In this document: one piece after another, positions 45,350 through 56,117 of the stretch
Layout of the letters: each line of letters starts with the position of its first letter
Numbering within the stretch: the first letter of the stretch is position 1
Source of the DNA: Chara braunii
Lineage: Eukaryota; Streptophyta; Charophyceae; Charales; Characeae
Assembly: GCA_003427395.1 (NCBI GenBank)
Contig: BFEA01000102.1
Location: 2,805,339 to 2,869,338, forward strand
DNA length: 64,000 nt
Reading direction: 5' to 3'
The notes under the pieces: model-generated
The model's database searches: none
What the model saw: the letters and a program-made list of their open reading frames with translations, nothing else
Told to the model about the DNA's origin: nothing
Made by a program: the position numbers and the translations under genes

Positions 45350-45373
45350 GAGGCTATGGATGATTGTGAGCAG

Positions 45374-46495
45374 TTATTTTCTGAATTGGGTATAACCTCT
45401 TTCTGTAGAATTGACAGTTCTGCTCTCAAATCTCAGAGGCCTCTCTTTCCCATTTTTATCTTTCTGGATGAGCACACCACCCAAAGCAACCGGTTCTCCA
45501 TCGGCCTCAACGATGAAGGGTCTTGCCTCCTCATCATCATAAAATNACATTCCTAGCACCACACCACCATTTTTTAGTTTTTCCTGTAGTGTTTCTGCGG
45601 CGGCTTGTATTTTATCATTCCATGCTAAATTAGTCCCTTGCCTTACCATTTCCCTCAGAGGCGCTGCAAGGGTAGCAAAATGAGGAATAAAAATCCTCCA
45701 GAATCCACAGACAACCAAGAAGCTTCTGACATTTGTCACTCTCTTGAGTGGCAAAGGCCAGTTTAAGATTTTGTCTATCTTCTTGGGGTCAGGACTCCTA
45801 CCCTTGAAGAAACATCTGAAGCCTAAGATGATTACTTCGGGCTGGAAGAGAAGGGACTTTGGTCCGCTGACAGTTATATTATATTTTTGAAGTCTCTCTA
45901 GGACCATTTTTACTCCTTCAGCATGTTCCCAGACAAACTTTCTGACTCCACCTGCGACCAAAATCTCATCCCTTACCAGAGGTCCTTTTACAGATTTGTC
46001 ATCAATATAGGGGCTGATTATTTCAGGAGAAATATCTTGCATGACTTATATCATATCCCTCTGAACCACTGTCACACCATTAGTCTAACCTTGAGGCACC
46101 ACACACATCTGAATAAGCCCTCTTGGCGTGTGCATGACGGTCATTGGTCAGCTAGTGAGATCAATGGAAAACCGATCACAGCCAGAATACAAATCAACTA
46201 GAGAATAAATGCATCGACCAGCAAAAGATTCAGAGAGGAGATCAGCATTAGGAAGACTACCTGCGTCACGTACCGTCACAGAGTTGAACTTCTGAAGATT
46301 CTGAATCCATCTTAATCTACCCCCTGGTTTCCAAAAGCAAAACCAGTGGTTAGCATACGGTCCATCAACAGGTTCAACAACATTAGATGCAATCTTCTTG
46401 TCAAGGTATTTTACAACTTCTGCTTCTTCCTTCAGGGCATACTTGGTCGGCCTATCATTCCATGAAACATGATCAATTGTCCAAATTTTTGCCAT
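45374..46495 (-). pseudogene. Gypsy reverse transcriptase and RNase H start
   Basis: 46495-46148: GPYANHWFCFWKPGGRLRWI, LPNADLLSESFAGR, YSLVDLYSGCDRFSI (first catalytic Asp). The 46147-46043 stretch, including MHTPRGLIQMCVVPQG, is interrupted by three in-frame stops, one replacing the Trp after PQG. 46042-45374: SPYIDDKSV (YIDD at 46009-45998), ILGFRCFFKGRSPDPKKI, RSFLVVCGFWRIFIPHFA, then RNase H with FIVEADGEPVALGGVLIQ and a FESRTVNSTERGYTQF box. The YIDD aspartates are kept. The stops show the copy cannot make the enzyme. Confidence 0.95.
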
Positions 46496-46745
46496 TGATC
46501 ATGTTCACGTCCATCCGCCCTCTTTCTTCATCATTAAAAGAGAAAACATCAGAGAATTCCTGACACACCTTGAAGATATATTTTTTCTCTTTAGGCAGGA
46601 TAAACTGATCCGAGTCTATCTTCATTGTGTCAAATCTCTCTTCGGTGACTCTATTCCCCAACTTTGCAGACTCTGTCAATGCTTTTATAATCTCCCTCTC
46701 CTTTTTCAATGCTGCATCATAATCCTTTTCTATTAGGACTGCCAC
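46473..46745 (-). pseudogene. Pre-RT region of gypsy pol
   Basis: About 90 residues ending FSDVFSFNDEERGRMDVN, the (D)VF.F..EERGR element that precedes the RT fingers in this clade of gypsy elements. Helix-rich N-terminal part. It overlaps the following RT frame by a frameshift. Confidence 0.7.
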
Positions 46746-46795
46746 CGGGTTTTTCTTTACCCCCTTGCACTTTTTTTTTTTTTTTGACCCAGTGA

Positions 46796-47667
46796 CTATT
46801 TTCCTAAAAAAGGGTGAGTCGATGCAAATTTTAGTTCCATTTTTTCACCTTTAGCTGCGTCTACAGTTTTCTTGAATGCTTCAATTTGCCCATCCTCATC
46901 CTCAAGTTTACCAAGGGCTTTTATCATTTTCGAAATTTGATTGATACCCACTGAAAACTCTTCTTTTGCTTCTTGTTTTCCTTCTCCCTTTAGTCTCTTA
47001 ACCCTTTCAGCAGANTCTTCTCTTCTGATTGAATTAGCAGATAATTGATGCTTGAAATCACTTTTTGTGCAGACCATAAAGGCTCGCTCCTGAGCAGTCT
47101 CAGGATCTTGTAGGCCAATCCAAGATGACTCCTCATGGCTGAAAAATTGGACCGCCTCCATCTTATGCAAGAATGAAGTTCCAAAGATACAGTCATGGTC
47201 GAGATCCGGTACTACAAAACTCAGTAACNCCACAGTCATTGTTCCAACTCTGATAGANAGATTATCAATTAATCCCGCCACGAACAACTCTCCTGCAATA
47301 TTGCTAAGTACATTTTGTGCAGGTCTTCAATAGTTAAACTACAAGTCTNCATTGTTCTTCNTGAAAGGAGTATCATCTCTGCCCTAGAGTCTACTAGGNC
47401 TAGAATCTTCACTTGATTAATACGAATTCTAAGATATCCACATCCNNNGGTTGCGAATCTCATCTTGCAACCTGGTAGTGACATGTTCACCTGGTTGGGA
47501 AAGACTGATCCCAAGTAATTAACTTCCAATTTTTTGTTCTCAATCAACTTTTTCAACTCTTCTTTCAGTTTGGGTGCTAGAGTTATTGCTTCCTGGAAGG
47601 ACAATGTCACTTCCGTCTCTTCCCGAATTTTAGTAATTACATCAGAAATCATTGTCTCATCATCCAA
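46796..47667 (-). pseudogene. Gypsy aspartic protease region
   Basis: First block (47667-47269) carries the active-site loop as LVDSRAEMILLS, where retropepsins have DSGAE: the catalytic Asp is kept but Gly is Arg (AGG, one transition from GGG). A frame change follows. The second block (47287-46796) carries VVPDLDHDCIFGTSFLHKM, the (C)ILG..FL..... helix closing the protease fold, then a charged linker to RT. Confidence 0.8.
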
Positions 47668-48011
47668 GTCACTCTTGAGAATATATATATATTTTTTCCC
47701 TGTTTATTTTTTCTATGTGAAAGTTCTGGTTCCGTGTCATCAAGGATATTAATCAGTGACTCCTAAGCCTTCCTCCTTTTCTTTTCCTCTATCATTTGAG
47801 GCGTCATGCGAGCTTGAAGGTTTCTCGCTTCACAAAGACTGACACTAGGTTCCATGACGAGTTCTGGGGGTAAATGACCATGAAACGACATCATGTTAGC
47901 CAGAAAGCGAACCATTTCATTGGAAGAGGACTCGACTAGTTCAGAAGGATTCTAAGAAGTAGAACTCCCTCTCAACGAAGACTCACTTGTAGAAGCCTCG
48001 CTAGACACACA

Positions 48012-48593
48012 CTATGTCAATGTTAAGGATTGCAGAGACAGCTCAATCGTGGTATAAGGGTCACTTATTTCCTGTACTAGTTCATTAGGCAACTCTTTAA
48101 TGAGAAAATGAACATTCACATTAGCCTTTCTNTTCTTTTTCGTCTTCATNTTTTNATCACGTTTAAGAGCAAGAAGTTTCATACCTCCGGGATGCCTGAG
48201 GTCCNACTTATTCCATGAACTATCACAGACATGNCCCATTGCATCCTTCTTTGTCACCCCACTCCTTACATCCTCCTCAAGAGGCTTGCNATAGGTGGTA
48301 GTGTGACCTCCTTCACCACAATANNAGCAGACAAAACTCTTTTTAGGNCGNTCATCATATTTCCTTCTTTCTCTNTTTCTTTTGTCACNATTTTTTCCTT
48401 TTTTTTTANATCTGGAAGAATNTTCATTCTTACCATAACCTTCANNATCATCATCATCATCGNCATCCTCTTCACTTTNAACTTTCTTNTTCCCTCTATC
48501 ATCCACANCATGGGTTGCAGGCCTTGCAGGCATAAAATTANCCATCACTTTCGGAAGAATATTCTCANCACCCAGATTGTTCCCTTTGTTCAT
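48012..48593 (-). pseudogene. Gypsy Gag nucleocapsid with CCHC knuckle
   Basis: Acidic Asp run (about residue 45) then a Lys/Arg-rich stretch, then KSFVC-x-YCGEGGHTTTY followed by a codon NGC at 48290-48288. C-x2-C-x4-H-x4-C is complete if that N is T. Many masked bases. The zinc knuckle binds genomic RNA in the particle. Confidence 0.75.
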
Positions 48594-48676
48594 AGTATTC
48601 TCAGTCTCCTAATCCTTGGCTAAAGTANTGATCTGATCTAGTGACCATTTCTTATGAGAGACTGTAGGCAGAGTTC

Positions 48677-49182
48677 TTACAATTGCAACCATTTCATCCC
48701 ATCTGAGAGGATAGTATTNAGCNTGATTGAGAACGGCCTCCTTTCNNTGTCAGTGAAATTTGTCAAAAATATATGGCACCTCTGAGCTTCGTCCAAATAA
48801 GGGATTCTTCTTGTTGTTCGAATGAAGGTCTGAAGGAAAACATTGAAAATGTCATACTTAGCTCTTCTGACGTTGAGTAAATCCTTGGTTGTAGTTAGGA
48901 CTAAGTCTTTCTCAAATTCTTTTTTCNTTCTCTNTTTGACCTCTTCCCATGTNGTGGCACTTTCCATTAGTTCTGAACAGTCAATCTTGAGTCAGTATCA
49001 CAATAAGATAAAAGGTGTTTAAGTCGTTGCTTATCAGTCAAGCCATAACTGAGACCAAATAATTCATGCTCATCCAGAAAATCATTTACTTGAGGCCCTC
49101 TGAAANATGGAATTCTCTCATCTGGTCTCTTTGCTCTTGCAATGTCTGACCCTCCTTTGATTNTGTCNACTCTCTCAACCAA
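48677..49182 (-). pseudogene. Gypsy Gag capsid-like domain
   Basis: 49182-48967 has FRGPQVNDFLDEHELFGLSY and KQRLKHLLSYCD; 48967-48677 has TWEEVK...KKEFEKDLVL and LQTFIRTTRRIPYLDEAQRC. These follow the F.G..V..FL / K...L..Y / W..LK..F.. pattern of retrotransposon Gag capsids. The two blocks abut with a frame change. Confidence 0.75.
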
Positions 49183-49324
49183 TTACCGTATAACCCCAAC
49201 CAAGGCNTCTTCATTGGTCCCTGCAAATGAACTTGGTCTTNCTCGTTCTCCCATTTTGACCATATATTTTTCTNGGTATTCTCTTCTCTCTTCCAATCAC
49301 TCTTGTCCTCTTCTTCCTTGTCTC

Positions 49325-49880
49325 TCAATCTCTCACTCTTCTTGCAAGGGATACAGGTTCGTTCCTCTCTTCTCTTGTCTGTTCTACCCCTTGAGAATTA
49401 TGTACATANAGAGTAAAAGCAATAACGGATTGGGTAGTGATTAGGGGCAANGCAATTTTTCTAAGCCTTCCAATGTAGTCTTCAATCAATTNTCTTTCAT
49501 CATCCCTACCCAATCTTCTATTATACCCCTTTATAGTNCCCCGAATCATAAAATATNGAGTCAGGTCTATAATCTCATAATCAAATTGCATTGTTTACGT
49601 CCCGCCNTTGATCTTTCTCGCAAGAGACACCNGTTCCTGAGAAGTGTGGTATGATACTCTCTTAGTAGTTCCCACTTTCACCACCTTTAATAAATAGTTT
49701 ATCTCAATCTGATCAGTGACAATTCTCAAGGCAGAATCTCTCATGCGATCGAAGAAAGGCTGCAAAAACTCAAGCTCATCCAGGGTAGAAAGATTCTAGT
49801 CAGAGATCCGAAGAGTCCCTTCTACCTTAATTATTCTACCTTCCAACACAATACCTAGGGTCAGCTTTTCAGTTAAGCTG
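49325..49880 (-). pseudogene. Duplicated Gag N-terminal module (two tandem copies)
   Basis: Copy 1 (about 49880-49604) contains FFDRMRDSALRIVTDQIEI and ends EXVSLARKI. Copy 2 (49591-49325) contains YIGRLRKIXLPLITTQSVI and ends NEPVSLARRVRD. The shared frame is R.R..(A)L.I.T.Q..I....V......V.......EPVSLAR. Copy 1 has one in-frame stop (near 49797). Function not recognised. The position just before the capsid suggests a Gag matrix-like region that was duplicated. Confidence 0.55.
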
Positions 49881-50023
49881 TGCATTGCTTATCATCATAA
49901 GCAATATCTGAAAGGTAGATCTCAGGTTGGACATAGTCAGGGATTTCGAATCTGTGTTCAAAGGTACTCAANAGCAGGGATTTTATCATAACANTAGAGT
50001 CTTTTTCTCTTGCTCTACCAATC

Positions 50024-50396
50024 TCAGTAATAGCTTCTAACAGCAGCATACCAATCTCGCCTATCTTCAAATCCCTTAGCAAGTNAAAACTCAGGGAGTC
50101 TTCTAAATTCCCTCACTTCNNCTCCCCNAGTTACTTTCNTTTTTAGCTTCTCTAACCACTNTTTTNTCCGCTCAAGGCTGACATACGCCCNTTTTAAATA
50201 TTTCAGGTAGTCAACCTCCTCCTCCAGACTGTTAGAGGAGTAAACCCTCACATCCAAACTGTCAGAGTTCAGAAACTTAACTACCGGAGTATGAAATACT
50301 ATACGTCATTCCCAACAAATCTCATGCCTCAAAATTACAAAGGGATTATCACGCCATATCACCTCATAAAGTTTACCCCTCACAGTAGTTATCCTG
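50024..50396 (-). pseudogene. Pre-gag repeated module M4
   Basis: Fourth, most diverged copy of the module also found at 52342-52718 (M1), 50928-51295 (M2) and 50398-50898 (M3). Shared positions: FVILRHEI (for FPYEIVRYEM), VVKFLNSDSLDVRVY (for VLTFYFTDQDVYDVRIY), a central charged helix with LER..., and FRRLPEF...EDRRDWYAAV (for FDRLPAPPL...NDSWYAMI). One in-frame TGA after EICWE. Function unknown. Confidence 0.5.
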
Positions 50397-50397
50397 A

Positions 50398-50898
50398 CTA
50401 CTGAGAATATTCTTCTTGGGCTCTCTCCACTTTCCATGCAAACTTTATCATGGCATACCAACTGTCATTCGATAGGTTGATATCAGGTAAGGGAGGAGCT
50501 GGGAGTCTATCAAAGACAGTAAATCGAGTTGATCCAGTGAAACATCTGTTTTCTCTCTCAAGCCTCTCTTTCTCTTTCAGTACGACTTCTTCAGCAATTC
50601 TCCAGCATCTTCTATACACAGCATCAACACTTCTTTATTTTGGGACATAGATTCTCACATCATACACATCCTGATCCGTGAAATAAAATGTCAGTACATA
50701 TAACCGTTCCTGCTCCCATCCACTCTCAACCATCTCATATCTGACAATCTCATAAGGGAACACGTCTTTCTTACTTAGAGTATTCAGTGACTTTAGGAGA
50801 TACTCAACTTTCTCTTTACTTGGGCTTAAACCTTTGCCAAACTTCAGCCTTCTCTGTTTGATTTCCTCTGCTGAAATCTCTTTAGTTCTCATGACCAC
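50398..50898 (-). pseudogene. Pre-gag repeated module M3
   Basis: Best-preserved interior copy. FPYEIVRYEM, LYVLTFYFTDQDVYDVRIYV, then one in-frame TAA (50637-50635), then YRRCWRIAEEVVLKEKERLE, FDRLPAPPLPDINLSNDSWY and a final FAW. Removing nothing, the two halves lie in one frame. It lies between the primer site and gag, where Ogre-type elements have an extra ORF, but I recognise no known family. Confidence 0.6.
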
Positions 50899-50927
50899 CG
50901 TTTCTTTTATCCCTCGTCAATACCATA

Positions 50928-51295
50928 TTGATAATTGACAACTAGTCACTCCCATCACAATAACTGTTAGGTATGGGAGGGATCGGAACAGTCTCATATG
51001 TCACTGACATTAAACCCCATTCCACTTTCTTCTTCTGCTTAATTAAATCTGACTTCTCACCATAAAGAGACTGGATTGCAATTTCTCATAGTCAGTTGAA
51101 GGTCTCACCATCGTTACAGTCTCTCTTCTTGANATAGGGACGGATATCATAAATATCTTCCTCCAAGAAGCGGGTTAGCACCACGCTGATGGCCGAATTG
51201 CCAGAACGGTAGACCCAACAATGTTCATACTGATAAGGGAATATTCCTTTTGTAGTCACTNTCGAGAGTTCTCTCAATNCATCTGAAGTTAGCAT
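50928..51295 (-). pseudogene. Pre-gag repeated module M2
   Basis: FPYQYEHCWVY, ISVVLTRFLEEDIYDIRPY-x-KKR, then two close in-frame stops, then a Lys-rich helix and PIPPIPNSYCDGSD, aligning with PAPPLPDINLSNDSW of M3 and KPPVPYYLTDGSY of M1. Shorter in the middle than M1 and M3. Confidence 0.5.
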
Positions 51296-51619
51296 TCTTG
51301 ATGAAATCCCCGANCTCTTNATTTTTTCTTTCCTTTCTCAGTGTTCAAAGGACATCATAGGCTCATGAGGCATACCTGAATTCAANTCTNATTCTCTCTG
51401 CCAATAATATCAATCTCCTTCTCCGGTCCAGCGTGGTACCTCNCACAAGGAAGGAATAAGACTCAGTTAGCAGNCGTGANTCTCAAGAAAATCGAGACTC
51501 AATGGAGATAATAAAATAAATATGAAGTCTGTAATATTGTCAACANTTCTCACGTCCTAATCAAAAGCTCAAAACTACTTGCTNACCCAGGCTCNTTTCG
51601 GACACGAAAATTTTTCACG

Positions 51620-51637
51620 TCCCCGACAACGGCGCCA
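51620..51637 (-). other. Primer binding site, tRNA-Asp
   Basis: Minus strand TGGCGCCGTTGTCGGGGA, complementary to the 3' end of plant tRNA-Asp (ending ...CCCCGGCAACGGCGCCA) at 17 of 18 positions. It starts 4 bases (AAAA) after the LTR end GTGCGACA. This fixes the 5' LTR as the right-hand copy and the element on the minus strand. Confidence 0.9.
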
Positions 51638-52341
51638 TTTTTGTCGCACTTTTTCCAGTCGGGACACTTTAGGCGATCGAAAAGCCAACAGACTGTCACG
51701 CAGGATTTTAGCTGAAGTTGCACTAGGTAAAATAAATTAAATAATGCAAATCTCTTCCTGTTGTGTGCGTTCGGCTTCGAGCGAGACCCTTCAATTGCGG
51801 TCTTCGACTGTCCTTGGTCTTAGGAACCTTTAATTTTGATTCGGAACAACAGAGAATCAAACAAATAATAACCATAAAATTATGGAGTGCTATGCGTGCA
51901 TCAATTATGTCAATCTGATTTAAGAACTGTGACAGAANCATTCACGATTGCAATCATCANGCAAGGACAATGCAAGAAGCAGGACTGTCTGACTCGAACA
52001 ATAACAGNAGCANATGACTAAGGGAAGAATGAGAACTGATAATAGTCTTAGGGAGTACATATGGAAGAGAGCATGACCAGCACCAATCAAGAGTCCTCAC
52101 TCAACCCTCTGAACTTCACTCTCCATCTGTCACTTTGNTGCCTNTCGTCTGGGCTTCTTGCCATGTCTCTGAGGTTGTGGNTTCTGAATGTAAAGNNACC
52201 TGAAGNCCACTTGTTCCAAATACTTCCAGCCAAGTCCCATGATACGGAAGTCAAGCATGGCACAAAATTCCTCCCCTAGTGTGGGGAGATAGGGCTGAGA
52301 GAAAACGCCCCTCTTNNGATGTGGGGACTCGGAGGGTTCTG

Positions 52342-52718
52342 TCACCGCCCATAGTCAATCTCTACTGGCGATATGTATCTCTTAGCGAAGTCCACCAGTC
52401 CACCCCNGTAAGAGCCGTCTGTAAGGTAGTATGGGACCGGTGGTTTGGGATAGTCAGTGAAAAACTTAGGGCCGAAGCTATAGACTATCTTTGTGCTCCC
52501 CTGGATCCTCTCAGCTTTCCATTGCACGAACCCAGCTGCTGCGGCCCACACTCCATCAAAATGAGGGTGTGTCTCATTCCGCTTTTTCATAAAGATCCGC
52601 AGGTCGATGATTGTGCCGTCAGCGAACTTAGTGAGGACGACGAAGATAAGCAGATCTTCTCGCTTAAATCCGTCAATTCTGACATACTTGTAGGGAAACT
52701 CTCTTTGGCTGCTATCAG
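52342..52718 (-). CDS. LTR-encoded module M1
   Basis: Open minus-strand frame from a TAA near 52721 to a stop at 52342, no internal stop. Key positions: FPYKYVRIDGF, LLIFVVLTKFADGTIIDLRI, MKKR, VWAAAAGFVQWKAERIQ, FFTDYPKPPVPYYLTDGSY and DFAKRY. The order and spacing match M3 and M2 in the interior. An upstream frame (52772-52722) encodes LDQSVLDNLNLIAAKESF, which matches the helix before FPY in M2/M3, so a one-base slip probably separates start and body. The left LTR lacks the body and has FPY followed by a stop. Confidence 0.55.
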
Positions 52719-52899
52719 ATTAAGGTTGTCGAGGACCGACTGGTCCAATGTAATGGGATTGATCTCTCTCATGAGCTCAATTGAACTGATATTTTCTGAC
52801 AGAAAGAAAAGAAGCTGGTTTTTAACTGATGAGTGTATGAGTNAAAGTTACTTGGTAGGATAGAGTCTTACGCAAACCAAACTGAATGTCTGGTTGGGA

Positions 52900-53250
52900 A
52901 GTTGCTTAATGACTGGTTGAACACTGATTGAAAGTTGATCGTGTGCTGCTTGATTACTGTTGAATACTGATTGAAAGTTGATCGTGTGTTGCTTGATTAT
53001 TGTTGAATATTGATTGAAAGTTGACTGTACGCTGCTTGATTACTGTTGTCAGCACCGAGTCCTTCTCACTAGTAATTGCGTTGAGTATTGATCCCAGGCA
53101 ACAACACTGGAGTACATTTCATTGCTGAGCACTACTCACTGATAACAGCGCTGAGTACTGTCCACTGTCGAGCACTGCTCACTGACAACAGCGCTGAGTA
53201 CTGTTCACTGCTGAGCACTGCTTACTGATAACAGCGTCGAACACTGAAGC
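52900..53250. repeat. 43-bp minisatellites in the right LTR
   Basis: Counterpart of 34040-34400, with three copies of the GAGCACTGCTCACTGA(T/C)AAC unit instead of two. Confidence 0.85.
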
Positions 53251-53663
53251 AGTCTGTTACTTACTAATTGGATTCACTGGCGAAGTCCTCAAGGAAAAGA
53301 TTTTGAGCACTCTCAAAACTCTCTTTGACTTCTCCCATGCCTGTTCGACCATCTCAGAGAACGGGTAGGTGTTGTGCAGTCTTTTGTCTAGTTCATAAAT
53401 ATAGAGGGTGCTGTGTAATTTTGAGTGTTGACTGGGTGCTAATTGAGCATTGTCTAACTGTTGATTATGAATTTGATTAAATGCCAGCCAAAAACTGATG
53501 ATCTGGGCCCGGTCACTTGACACCCATGACATTAACCAAACCACAGTTTATTGATGAATGCTTGGTAATATGAAACCTTCTGTAGGATTTCAGATTGTTG
53601 GGGGTCGTTCGCTGCTTGGAAAAACAAGTGTAACTCCAAGGTAGGGTCAGGTCGTTTTAGCGC

Positions 53664-54078
53664 TCACTTGAGCTTCTTTCTGGCCNCCTCCACAGTTTCC
53701 ATCGAAGATCCAGTACTATGTAACTTGNCNNTATGATCATAGAAATTAAATACATACTCAATAAATTTCTTCTCACCAGCCGTCTGAACCGCATGCTCTC
53801 TTTGGGTTAACTGNTGCAACTTCATATCCAAGCACGCCCCTTCTTCCCATCCTTCACTCTTATCTGTGTTTGATTCACCGTTCACCACCAAAATCTCGCC
53901 CCCTTTTATGTCTCCCAACAACAAAACTCCAGCGTTGAAAAGAAAAATTAATTGCACTTGACCTTGATGAGTTTTGTAATCAGGAAAGACAACGGTTCCC
54001 AGACTCAAGTCATTTATAATTAGTTCACTCCAACTGTTGAGGGTCGTCCAACTCCTGCCCCAAACAACAAAAAGAGTG
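53664..54078 (-). CDS. LTR-encoded ORF b, right copy
   Basis: Open minus-strand frame of about 138 codons, bounded upstream by a TGA near 54080. It begins LFVVWGRSWTTLNSW, then LIINDLSLGTVVFPDYKTHQ, QLIFLFNAGVLLLGDIKGGE, ACLDMKL and SMETVE-x-ARKKLK. No ATG in the first part, so either a non-AUG start or an exon. Mixed hydrophobic/charged pattern looks like a folded domain. Conserved in the left LTR apart from a frameshift. Not recognised. Confidence 0.45.
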
Positions 54079-55169
54079 GGTCACGGTGGCTAGCCGTGAT
54101 CAGAACCTGCAATTACCATCTGCGCTGAATCATGGCTTTCTAACCATAACACCGACCAGTGGCAGGTCTACATGCGACGAGATATTCCCCTTACAAAATA
54201 AGTCAAAAGGAATCGCCAAAACAATCTTCCAACACAACAGACAGACCTTGCCAGGGTAGCCAATCAGACACTGCTTATAACAAGAGCCTCTCGAGGAAAT
54301 TATATAATCCGAGCAAGAAAGGAAATCTCATACGAGTAGTACTCGACAAGCCTATAATGGGAAATTTTATCAGAAAGGGGGCGGGGGTAGCTGTCAGTGG
54401 ATTCAGTGCTGCTTTTGTAGGGTCTATACCGAGTTCACAGAATCCGCACCAAAGTTCGCTAATCTGAGTTCATCAGCTGTGTCTGAACTCAAACATTACA
54501 GAGTCTAAAACTGATCTCGTAATTGACTATGNCGAGTATTATCCGAATTTAGTAATAGCCTTGGCTCANAANGTCTATCTGTCAGCCTGATAGAGGTTGT
54601 CTTTTACCGAGCAGCGATTGAGCNCATGAGGGTCTGATTCTGCATGGCCAGAAAACGAGTCCACATCCACAGGACTTTGCGACNTGTCTGTCGAGTCAGC
54701 ACTTGGTCACTTACTGACTGAACTACCTACTGCGTAACACTTGAGTTCACCAAATCCAAGCGTAATTAAATTGAGACCGCGCTGAGTCCTCCAATTCTAC
54801 ANCGAATTGCCTGAGTCCTTACTGAATTGTCTGAGTCTAGTTTGAATGGTTTGAGTCCGATCCAAANGTTTGAGTCNGATCTGAATGTCTGAGTCTGCCC
54901 AGATTGGCCAATCATTGATCAGACCGCATCCGNTTAATTGAATCCACGNAACTAGGCTTAGGTCCGAAGACCTCATTCGTGAAGCTCATTCTGCAGGAAG
55001 TTAGCCAACTACTCTCTGAGCCGACTGCTCGCTAGTTCTGCATCTCACTGAGCTAGACAAGTTTGTACTCAGTTGTCTGTCAGTTGCGTGCGACACGGCA
55101 AGGACAGTCTACTGATTTGCAGTGCGAGACTCACTTACTCGTTCACACACAACGAAGCGNCACAATTGA

Positions 55170-56086
55170 TTAGAAAATGCACCGCTCACTTCTTGACAGC
55201 AAAACCATTTGTACCCATNTCATAGTATAACACCAGATTTCTCCCCGCCTGATTCATTATATTTAGCAGGAGAAAATGNCAGGGATCAACTAATTACCAC
55301 TCGAGTCAGAAGGCTGTAGCATACATTCTTGCTTCAAAAACCCTGAGAAAATAACTGAGGTTTTCTGCTGCTCCTTCTTATCACGTGACCCGTGTCAGGT
55401 GGACAGCATGGCTGACCCGAGTAAGGACTGGGAGTAACTCAGTCTCCATCCAGGANNAATTTAACTAACAAATGGATNATCATTTTTAGGACCTGTCGTT
55501 TTCTGCTCATTGGACCATAAAATCGGGTTATTTCGCTCTGTCTTACGTTTTACAGGCATCACACTTCCAAGGCTGGCGCGCATNATCAGAGTTAGCACAT
55601 TNGCAACCGATGCTTCTCTGGTCCGCTTGCTAACTTTTGCGAACTGGTATTGTCCCACTCTTTTAACGGAAGANACGTAGGTACCAATCAGAGGGAAATG
55701 ACGNCTATTCACCCTCGCTCGTACTTAGAGGAAATAAATTAAAACCAATCGAGCCATAAGTGATTTCGTCATCTTAAAATTACATTGTGAACGCAATGCA
55801 GCACTTAGCCTCGTCAAGCGACCAATGAGTTACCAGGTGCGAGACCAACCCAACAACTTTAGATAAATCGTCAAAAGCAACTCCCTNAATCTTGCAGGAC
55901 ATTAAGTTGATTATGNGTATACAGGGTTTCCACTTTGATNNGGGAAACACAAATTATTGTCACCAACGAAACTAATCATTTATCGGCGTGAATAATCNCC
56001 NTTTTTATCAGATCTCTCTGTAATACATTTCAACGGTCAATTCCCCGCACACCGTAAAATCCTTTATGGCTTATCCTGCTCAACTC

Positions 56087-56117
<31 letters not shown>

